DNA of 64,000 nt, taken from Plasmodiophora brassicae. Lineage: Eukaryota; Endomyxa: Phytomyxea; Phytomyxea; Plasmodiophorida. Below, one piece after another: positions 55,156 to 64,000 of the stretch (the stretch's first letter is position 1; each line of letters starts with the position of its first letter). The notes below the pieces were generated by a model that was given only the letters and a program-made list of their open reading frames with translations, was not told where the DNA came from and ran no database searches. The stretch covers positions 1,178,001 through 1,242,000 of the forward strand of contig CP145414.1 of assembly GCA_036867785.1 (NCBI GenBank), read 5' to 3'. Made by a program: the position numbers and the translations under genes.

Positions 55156-58100
55156 ATGACGGTGACGTCGAGTCACCTGTACTCGAAGCAGGCCGTCAGC
55201 GACCTTGTCCTGCTGACGACGATCGATGAGAACAATATCCTGTCGACGTTGAAGAGCCGGCATGCGTCCAATGAGATCTACACGTACATCGGGTCCGTTC
55301 TGCTCAGCGTCAACCCGTTCAAGCAACTCAGCCTGTACGGCGACGCCTACATTTCCAAGTACCGCGGAAGGTCCCTGCTCCCTACGGTATTGGCCCATGG
55401 CGTTCCTTCTGAGTATCCGCCATCGTGCCAGGTACATGTACGAGTTACCACCTCACATTTACGCTCTGGCGGAAGACGCCATTAACGCTCTGCGGAACAA
55501 CCACACGGATCAGTGTGTGATCATATCGGGAGAGAGTGGTGCTGGCAAGACGGAAGCCAGCAAATTGTTCATGCAGGTCTAGTACCCGCGATCGCCGCCT
55601 CTGTCTGCAGATGACCACTGACGTGGCTTTACCAGTACATTGCTGCTGTTTCTTCGAACGTGAGCGACATTCAGCGTATCAAGGATCAGATCCTGCAAAC
55701 GTCGTCCGTGCTGGAGGCTTTCGGCAATGCTGCAACTAGGCGAAATACGAATTCGTCCCGGTTCGGAAAGTATATGGAGGTATGATCGAGGGCCCCCGCA
55801 CAGGCGATAATGCCCGACGGCTCATTGTGGTCCAGATCTCGTTCAATTTCCAGAGCGATCCCATTGGCGGGTCGATCTCGAACTTCCTGTTGGAGAAGTC
55901 ACGGATTGTTCAGACGGGCGCCGGGGAACGATCCTTCCACATCTTCTACCAGCTGACACGTGGAGCAAACGCCACTGTCAAATCCCAGTACTTCGTGGAG
56001 GATCCCGAATACTTCAATTTCTTGAAAGCGTCCGGGTCCACGGTCGTGAAAGGCTACAACGACAAGGATGAGTTCAAAATGACGCTGTGTAAGGGCACAC
56101 CGCAATGTCTCCGGGGGAAGGTGGTAGACCTGATCGCTCTGGCTGCGTTAACAGCGAGTCTCGCGGCAATGGACATCCCCGCTGAAACTGTCAGTGAAAT
56201 TCTTCGTATCGTGAGCGCGGTCCTTTGGCTCGGACAGATCGAGTTCACGAAGGCAGCTGAGAAACCGACCGGCTCTAACGGCGCCTTGATCACCATCGAC
56301 GACAAGGACGGCGCCGTTAAAAAGGTCGCAGAGCTTCTGAAATGCAGCGAAGCAGATCTGAGGTATAACCTGACGCAATCGACTGATTGCTTTGCGTCTC
56401 ATGCATGTCGTACAGAAAAGCGTTCCTGTTTCGATCGGTCAATGCAGGGAAGGAGGCGTCTATTTCCAAACCTCTTGATCTCGAGCAAGGTATGCTGTCG
56501 TTCATTTCCCGTTCACTTCTCCTATTTGAGAGTAATGAGTAACTGCTGCGTGCTCAGGTAATTTTACGCGGGACGCGTTCGCCAAACTCGTTTACGATAG
56601 ACTGTTCCAATGGATCGTCCGTCGAATTAACGATACGATTGCACCGAAAGCGCAAGCTGTCGCAAAGATTGGCATTCTTGGTGCGACTTGTTAAGGCGTT
56701 CTCTCCTCGACCTGCTCACCTGATTACGTGCTTGGCAGATATCTATGGTTTCGAAATATTCGACTACAACTCCTTTGAGCAGGTGAGTGGGTAGCATGGG
56801 CGATTCGTGTCCAGAGGCTGCGATAGACTGATTTCGGGCTGCCTTTGTAGATGTGCATTAATTACGCGAACGAGAAGCTTCAGCAGGTGTTTATCGCTCG
56901 AACGTTGCAAGCGGAACAAGCCGAATATGATGCCGAAGGGATATCATGGCAGCATATCGACTACTTCGACAACAAGGTCGTTGTCGACCTGATTGAGAAG
57001 AAACCCTACGGTACCTACACACGGGAGAGCAGAGCGGTATCGTTTTCGTGTGCTGAACTGTGCCTCCGGCTGCAGGAATTCTCGCATACCTGGACGAAGC
57101 GTGTGTCGTCCCCAAGGGCGACGTCTCCACCTTCCAGAAGTCCCTGTTGGACGCATTCAGCAGCCATAAGCATTGGTCGACGCCCAAGCAACTTGGGACG
57201 TCGTTCACGATCGCCCATTACGCAGGAAACGTCACGTACAATGCAGACCTTTTCCTTATTAAGAATAAGGTGGGCGTTAAGCGGTCCTGTCTGACGCCAT
57301 CAAGTGCCTGATCTGCTGGACAGGACTTGGCGTGGTCCGACCTGCTGGAGCTTGGCGAGCATTGCAGCCTCGATATTTGTCGTGAGATGTTTCCTGCAGG
57401 CGAGGGTGTTGCTGTTAACCAGAAACGCCCTCTGACGGTTAGTCGGATCTGCCTCAATGCTTACGCACGCGTCTGATCTGCATGCGGATTTACAGGCTGG
57501 ATCACAATTCCGGATACAAGTGAATCAGCTTTCTGACAAGCTGAACAAATGCGAACCTCATTACATTCGATGCATCAAGCCGAATGACGAGAAGCGACCG
57601 GGTTCGTCTATGTCGGCAATGCGTTGGCTGGCTATTGCTAAAGACGGTCACACACAGCATTTGTCGACGATGCCATGGTCCTGCATCAGATTAAGTATCT
57701 CGGGTTGCTCGAGAACGTTCGCGTTCGACGTGCCGGTTTCGCCTACCGAATGGAATTCGAGAGGTTCCTGAATCGGTACAAGATGCTATCGCCTGCGACG
57801 TGGCCAACCTGGAACGGTGACCATATTAGCGGTGGGGTTCGTGAAATTCTGACGGGTACCAAGGATGTTCGTGGCTTGCCCCTGTGTTCCCATCTGACAA
57901 GCCGGTCGCGTGCAGAAATGAAACTGCTCGAGAACTCCCAGTACGTAATGGGGAAGACCAAAGTCTTCATCCGTGAGCCCATATCGCTGTTCACGCTCGA
58001 AGAGCTGCGGAACCGTCGCCTTCACGACCTAGCGACGATGATTCAGAAGGTTTATCGCTCCTGGATTGCGCGAAAGTACTACAAGGAGCTCCGAGAACGG

Positions 58101-59303
58101 GCGATCGGATTGTTTGGCGACCGCAAGATGCGACGTCTCAAATCGTTCAGTCGGCCTTTCTTTGGAGGTCATTGATTTCGCGCTGCGCTGCGCTTCACTT
58201 ATAACAGACGTTTGACTCGCTCTTCCAGATTACGAAGGCGGGGCGACAGAACCTCATGTGCAATCGCTGTTGCAGAAGAACGGAGTCAGCCGGATATTGT
58301 TCTTCGACAAAGTCCTGAAGATCAATCGGCGACTCAAAATGCAGAACCGGCTCCTGCTGCTGTCCGAAACCTTCATATTCAACCTCACGTCCAAGTTCAA
58401 ATTCAAGCGACGAATCCATCTGTCCGACATCACAGGTACGACGATGCACGGTGCATGCGAGGGTGCCTGCTGAGTACCCTGCTGTAGCTATCAGCGTGAG
58501 CCCACTGTCCGATAACGTTATGGTTATTCATGTCAGCGGCGAATACGATTACGTGTACTCCTGCGAGCGAAAGACCGAATTCATTACTGCGCTTTCCGAT
58601 CAGTTCATGGCGATGAAGAAGGTGGCCCTCGAGGTCCAGTTCAATTCTCGCATCGAGTACAGCACGAAGAACCACCAGGTTCGCGAGATTCTGTTCGAAT
58701 CGGACCCCTCTGTCGGCGAGGATGTCGTCTTCGACCCTGTCAACACGACTCTGAAGGTTCGCGTCGGCAAGATTCCAGTCGTGTCGGCAAAGCAGGTCGA
58801 GGCGAAGCGCCGAGAGAGCCATGCCCGCCAGTCAACTCTGCAGCCAGAGAAGCGCGGGCTGCAGAAGACTTTGTCGAACAGTCCAGGCATCACAGCGTTC
58901 ACGCCGAAAGGTAGTGAGGGACCTGTCAATGCTAACGCTGCTGCTCTCGATACTGCTGTCGCGCTTTATGACTTCAAGGCTGCCGATTCTTCTGAGGTTC
59001 TCGGTTTCGTTCAGCGCCTCCAGATTCAAATGGGCCTCACCCATGTTTGCGATGTAGATCTCGTTTGCGAAAGGCGATACGATGACAGTGTTGCAGAAGC
59101 TGCCGGATGGATGGTTCCAGGTTGACTTGGATGGCAAACTGGGGTATGCGCCCGGCAACCACGTCAAGCTTGTCAAGACAGAGCCCAAAGTCAGGCGGCA
59201 GGTTTCCAGGTTGGGTGGATGGCACGTGTCAGTAGCTGTGACCTGGCCCGCTGACAGATTCGCAGGCATGGCAACTTGCCACAGCTGCGAGGTCCTCATT
59301 GAC
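55156..59303 (+). CDS. MYO1: Class I myosin (motor, IQ, TH1, SH3)
   Basis: Gene of a dozen or more exons from ATG 55156. Motor head: [16 protein letters not shown]-loop [67 protein letters not shown], actin-binding [12 protein letters not shown]. One IQ motif follows ([20 protein letters not shown]), then the basic TH1 tail ([20 protein letters not shown]), and an SH3 domain made by two exons ([13 protein letters not shown] joined to [20 protein letters not shown]). The end [15 protein letters not shown] at TGA 59301 assumes a last intron; without it the frame would run to 59423. Short-tailed class I myosins link actin to membranes in endocytosis and motility. Confidence 0.93.
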
Positions 59304-59450
59304 CACCAGGTTTCACGACTTCTGTATAAACAGTCACCACTTCTGTCGACGGACAGTCACGGATGGGATAAAGGCAGATGTATTAGAATACGGGATTGGA
59401 GTAGATGGTGGTATCGGGTTTGAGACCTACGTAGGTAGACGATGACGACA

Positions 59451-61688
59451 TTAAAACAGGCCGTGCGTTACACCCGAGTCGGCCGCCTCGGCATCGTCAC
59501 CATCAGAAACACGAACAATGTTGGACATCTTCGTGTTCACACTGTCGCCCTGCAGAGAAGCACCACTTCGTTCAAGGAACGTCCTGCAAGCATCGTGGTC
59601 GTCGGAGAGTCCAAGAAAGTCAGCAATGGCTGCAACTGGAACGGTTGGCCGATAGGTGGCCACAACCCGCTGAAGAGCCTGGAAACGTACCGATGGGTAC
59701 AAATGTCTGATAATGTTTCCCGAAAGGTACGGCGCAATCGATGAGAGTCTGAAAAACCGGCAGTAATCGTTGGATCGCAGAGCTGTGAGCACGCGAATGG
59801 AGCTAGCCAGACAAGGCTGACTTCTCTCAGCAACCGTTGTCGACATAAGGAGAAGACCGATGGACATCGGGTCGTTTGTCAACATCAGATAGCATAGTCG
59901 GTACCCGAGAAACTCGTCATGATGCTTAACGGCAACCTGAAGAGTTGGATTTGCATACAGCTCACCGAGTTGCGTCTGGCACTGATTATACTCGCTCAGA
60001 TCGTCGACCTCCAAACATATACGTGCGTTCGTCTCGTACACTTCGACTGTGAACTCGTCCTGGATATGCTGAATGGTTAAATCTTGACGGAGCGACTTCA
60101 TCTGTTCCCAGAAGAAGAGGTAGTGTCGCTCCGACTCCCACTTCGCCAAGATATGTGCAAGTGCTTTCTTGAGAATGGGCCGCGGTCTCACAGTGCTTGG
60201 ATCTGGCGCCTGCAGGAATTCAATACGACGTCCGGAGGCCGTTCTTCACGAAACCCACCGAAGTTAACCGAAGGTATTTCTTCTCAAGCTGAGTACACGT
60301 CCCACAAATGCGAAGAGCTTCCCAGTCCAGTTCAATGTCGTCGTCCCCGGCATCGAATCCTTTGCCGACAAACAACGTCAGTGGGCGCGAGGACGACGAC
60401 GACGCCTGGGCCTGCGATCGTGATCAGACCCAAACCGCGGCCATCCAGAGCCCATTCGCCTTACCTTGATCCCGCCGAACCGCGCGCTCCTTGCTTGTAC
60501 GGCTGGATCACTCGTCAGACTACGTCTCTGGAACTCGTTCAGGTTAAGAGCATTAGTTGGATGGGACTGAACAAGGGAAGCTGTGTTGGCAGAATTCGCA
60601 GCGGCCGCCACAGCTGCCTGCTGTTTCCTGAGCTTCTTCAACTGTTTCTTCGACAGCTTGCTCTCAGCTTTTCGCTTCGCGGACGACGGTTCAGGCTCGA
60701 TCGACGGTACAGCCATCGAGTCCCAGTCCTGCGTCCACAGGACACCCGCTAGGTTGGCCTGCTGAATTTTTAGCTTGAGCAGTTTCTGGACGTGCACCCG
60801 TCAGATCTTATCCTGCTAGCATGTCACCGAATACAGTATCACCCCACCTGCATCGTCTCCTTCTCTGTTGGGTTCGAGCATCTCGCGAACGATCTCTCAA
60901 CGTAGCATAACAGTGAAGGTGGGTATGTGTCGCCCTGCGGCGCCTTGGGCGGTGGCGGGGGAGGCTGAGGCAACTGAACCACAGGCTTCGGTTTGGTCGG
61001 GGAGGTTCGGGGAGGCGCAGGTGTCTGCTGTTTGGGCGTAACCGGTTTCGCCGAAACCGTAGGTGCAGGGACTCTTGCCATCAGTTCGGCATACGATAAC
61101 CCTTTACCTGTTGGTTGAGCCACTGTTTGACAATTAGAACTCTTCGATGAGAGTCGCCTCAATACGGATTGCACAAACGCTTTCGTGGTTGCGGGACCGA
61201 GTGCCACGACGGTGCTGGTGCTGGCGCTGGCGTCGGCACCGGTGACACTCGCTGAGCAACAGGAGCAGACGCCGTCGCAGCAGACCAATACTGAGGCGGG
61301 TAATATGGCGGTTGCCCATACTGAGGCGGTGCCGGCCTATGTAGGTACAGACGAGTAAACATCGGTAAGGGGAACAGTTACGCGGCGAAGTACGGCGAAG
61401 GTCGCCAAGCGGGCTGTTGTTGTCGTTGTGGCGCCGGTGGTGATGGTATTGGCTGCTGCTGGCCCTGAGCAGGGTATCCATATGCAGCAACCGCTGCATA
61501 GGTTGTTCCAGGATACACAGTAGAGTACTGGCCAGTCTGCGCCGAATACGTAAACTGGGGCGCTGCTCTACACGACCTCAGGACGCGCGCCCCTCGCAAT
61601 CCTCCGCGTCAGCGTACCTCGCGTCGTGGGCCAGCTGCGCTTGCCGGATGCGCTCCTTCGCCGCGTCATCCCATGGACTATTCTTCAT
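59451..61688 (-). CDS. LENG8: SAC3/GANP-family protein LENG8 / Thp3
   Basis: Multi-exon gene from ATG 61688 to TAA 59451. The N-terminus (MKNSPWDDAAKERIRQAQLA) is followed over a 50-nt intron by a Tyr/Pro/Gln-rich region. Then come LGPATTKAFVQSVLRRL, YPPSLLCYVERSFARCSNP and, in the next exon, KLKIQQANLAGVLWTQDWDS, all in the order of LENG8. The SAC3 domain has CTQLEKKYLRLTS, ILKKALAHILAKWESERHY, QMKSLRQDLTIQHIQDEFTV and EVYETNARICLEV. The family forms a TREX-2-like nuclear complex with Csn12 and Sem1 in mRNA processing. The end is short and acidic. Splice sites in the N-terminal half are approximate. Confidence 0.9.
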
Positions 61689-61853
61689 CGGCGGACGACG
61701 GCGACCGCCCTGGCGCTCGAACGCCCCGCACGCGTCGAGCAGGCACGCCCGTCGGTCGTCGATCCCCGCTGACCTACACCGTACGCAGTCCGCGACCCGC
61801 TGACGAATGGCTCCTGCCTGGACTATGTACCTACAGTATCGTCGCCTGCAGTC

Positions 61854-61925
61854 GTCGTGCCAGCTGCGAGCTGCACCGGCGGCCTGTCGTGCCAGCTGCG
61901 AGCTGCACCGGCGGCCTGTCGTGCC
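61854..61925. repeat. 32-bp tandem repeat, 2.25 copies
   Basis: The unit gtcgtgccagctgcgagctg... occurs exactly at 61854-61885 and 61886-61917, with a partial third copy to 61925. It lies between the LENG8 start and a small membrane protein gene, so it sits in a short promoter/terminator interval (61689-61979). Confidence 0.9.
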
Positions 61926-61979
61926 CTGTAGTTCCTGCACGTGCGCCCCAGTGGCGGCGGAGTATGGACCACCGCGTTA

Positions 61980-62279
61980 CTACATTGTGGGGCCGACGAG
62001 GTCGGTGTAGCGGTCCTGCAGGCGGCGTCTCGGCGAGAACGTGTAGACCTTGCTGTCGCGCATCGTGCGCTTCCCGCCGGGGTTGGACGGGCTGGCCGTG
62101 CCGTCGTCTTTCTGCGGCAGGTCGACGGGCAGCGTCCCGGTGCTGACGCTGGTTTCGGCGTCGGACGTCGCGACGGCGCGCGTTGTGTTGAACAGGTAGC
62201 GGACGGCAACGTAGATCGCGGATGCGATGAGGATGAAGACGCCGATTAAGACGAACATTACGATGTCGACGGTCGACAT
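61980..62279 (-). CDS. Small single-pass membrane protein, 99 aa
   Basis: From ATG 62279. The N-terminus is one long hydrophobic segment (VDIVMFVLIGVFILIASAIY) with almost no leader before it, followed by a cytosol-like tail with Ser/Thr and basic residues (SPRRRLQDRYTDLVGPTM). This fits a signal-anchor membrane protein. No family recognised. It sits head to tail after delta-COP with 124 bp between the stop of delta-COP and this start. Confidence 0.55.
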   Translation of the reverse strand: MSTVDIVMFVLIGVFILIASAIYVAVRYLFNTTRAVATSDAETSVSTGTLPVDLPQKDDGTASPSNPGGKRTMRDSKVYTFSPRRRLQDRYTDLVGPTM

Positions 62280-62403
62280 GATCACTGGGACGCGGGGCGC
62301 GTGCCGTCTGCCCCAGTCCCGAGATCCCTGACGACAGCGGGTGCTTTACATGGCAATACTGTCTCGTGGTCATCATATATTGAATGTATGTGCCGATCCC
62401 AAC

Positions 62404-64000
62404 CTACTCGAGCGTGAACGACTGCACCGTCAAGCTCGTGCGCGTGTCGTATTCGACGGCCTGGTCGGGCGCGTCGGCCATCGTGATCTGGTCGACGCCG
62501 ATCCCGGCAATGGTCTGCTGCGACGTGAACTGGACACGAAGCGGGAACAGGGAATCGGGATCCACTGGGTCCGTCTTCCACTCCATCGTACCGGTCGCGT
62601 CCGGCTCCACGTTCCCGATCGACCAGACGAGCGAGCGCGACGCATTGTCGTACACATAGTCACCGTCGCACTGGCTGACTTGCGGCGGCGGCGTCGTGAT
62701 GACGATACGAACGTCCTGCAACGTGATCCGGTCCGACTCGGCCTGGTACTCGGCCGTGACGACTGTTCGTCCGTTCTCCTGGGACGGCCAGAACGTGACG
62801 CTGAAAGGGAGGAACGACGAATCCGACGTCGACAGCTTCCATTTGAGGATCGGAGCGGCATTCGAGGACCCGATCGGGAAGCCTTTGTCGGATTCCTTCA
62901 GTGCCAGGATCTGTGAGGACGTCCAAGCGCCCTTGTCCATCTTTGGATGCGGCTGGAATCGGGTACCCTTTGGTGCAGACGCCAACGCGCCGACATGGAG
63001 GCGAATGCGGGCGTAGTCTGGGTTTCCAACAGTGAGCTTGACAGTACCGACGGCTTCAAGCTGTTTCAGCGTCCCGTCTCGTTCGCAGTGCACAGTGATA
63101 ACCTCCTCAATGGAGACAAGGACGCCGTCGACGATCTCAGCAGGTTCTGGGGCAGCAGATGCCGCTGGGCGGCTGAGAAGAGGCTGCCCAGGAGGGGACT
63201 GAACCGGAGCAAGGTGCTCTTCGGTGGCCAGCTGTGCGAAGAACTGGTCTCCCTGTCTGGATGCTCCACCGAGCGCTTGCCCAAGGCGCAAACCGACTGC
63301 GCCCTTCTGTTCTCGTTGCGCTCGAGACAGATTCGTAGGTTCGATGCGGGAATGCTGGTATGCGGTGGGTGGAGATGCGGGAGATGCACTCGACCCGTAT
63401 GTCCCAACCGAATAGTCGGGCGGGCCGCTGCCAGAGAGGTAGTCGCCCGATGAGTATCCGCCACCACCCATCCCGCGACCCGTCTGTATAGTCGCCATCT
63501 TCTGCTTGTGCTTCTCGATCTCAGCAGCGCGTTGCTTCATCTTTGACCGAGCGTCATCTTCCTTCGACGCTGACCATGTGATTTAGAATCCCACCACAGA
63601 TCAAACGTAAACTGCGCCCGCCCGACCTTTGATTATCTTCTGGAGTTTGGCCTCATGCGAATCCATTTCCGTGAATGTTCGGACCTGACTCAGGTAAGTA
63701 TCGAACGCCATGACGAAATGGGTTCACGACCGAACCTGCTGCAGAGATACGTTCTCTCGGTAGCCGCTTGAGATGACCTCGTCCAGCGCAAACACGAGTT
63801 GGAACGCATTCGACGAGACGGCCTGCTCATCATGCCCGTGGCAGAACTCAGGGACCTGGTGCGAAACAATACGATTATTAGCACGGGTCGGAATGGCAGA
63901 TGCTCCATAGCGTTTCGTACAAGTTTGGCGACGAGGCGGAGCGTCTCCAGATCTTCCATGATGTTCGACTGCTTGTTGGTGATGATGAGGACGTACAGCA
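62404..64000 (-). CDS. ARCN1: Coatomer subunit delta (delta-COP), 3' part
   Basis: Runs off the right edge. Exons 64000-63921, 63855-63736, 63684-63627 and 63557-62404 join in frame. The longin-domain end reads ITNKQSNIMEDLETLRLVAK, then VPEFC, QLVFALDEVISSGYRENVSL and VRTFTEMDSHEAKLQKIIK, all strongly conserved in delta-COP. The linker is helical (KMKQRAAEIEKHKQKM) then Gly/Ser/Pro-rich. The C-terminal mu-homology domain starts near GVLVSIEEVITVHCERDGTL and ends SLTVQSFTLE. Delta-COP is part of the COPI coat for Golgi-to-ER retrograde traffic. The intron 63626-63558 uses an acceptor chosen by frame. Confidence 0.94.

Overview
The window is nuclear DNA from a small-genome unicellular eukaryote. 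Nearly every gene carries several very short GT..AG introns (mostly about 46-62 nt), intergenic gaps are short, and the proteins are purely eukaryotic: coatomer, SNARE, Nup98, class I myosin, PKA, and SSU-processome factors. The domain mix (TKL kinases, PH/FYVE combinations, a septation-type MAP3K with ARM repeats) points to a protist. A plasmodiophorid-like rhizarian would fit, but that is inference and the sequence alone does not prove it.

Layout. 1-16.9 kb is gene-dense: the 3' part of an alanine-glyoxylate aminotransferase, a Sel1-like protein, a divergent pterin carbinolamine dehydratase, UTP13, a PUB-PP2C fusion, an isoprenylcysteine methylesterase-like hydrolase, a secreted Reeler-domain protein, a RhoGAP-WW-WW-calpain-III protein, and Nup98. 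17.3-21.1 kb is fast-evolving: a tandem duplication of about 1 kb carrying two small coiled-coil genes, then an unrecognised gene whose reading frame is interrupted. 21.1-26.8 kb holds EMG1, a multi-PH protein and a TKL kinase whose PH domain is split by a FYVE-like finger. 27.1-31.0 kb is a nest of DNA transposons: a hAT element with perfect 8-bp target duplications, with an internally deleted pogo/Tc1-like element inside it. 31.5-43.9 kb returns to genes: two predicted secreted proteins, a basic Ser/Pro-rich protein, a two-RRM protein, syntaxin-5, a Kelch-PKA catalytic fusion, RBM25, and others unknown. 43.9-47.1 kb is a longer copy of the pogo/Tc1-like transposon followed by an inverted fragment of itself. 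47.8-64 kb holds a Cdc7/SepH/MAP3K-epsilon-like kinase, a Ser/Pro-rich protein, class I myosin, a LENG8/Thp3 protein, a small membrane protein and delta-COP, which runs off the right edge.

How the genes relate. UTP13 and EMG1 both act in 18S rRNA and small-subunit biogenesis. RBM25, the two-RRM protein, LENG8/Thp3 and Nup98 cover splicing, mRNA processing and nuclear export. Syntaxin-5 and delta-COP act at the ER-Golgi interface. Myosin I, the RhoGAP and the septation-type kinase concern actin and cytokinesis. These genes are not arranged as operons; several pairs are convergent or divergent with little spacing. Exon joins below were chosen by conserved family sequence and frame. Where I summed exon lengths I say so; other joins are less certain.
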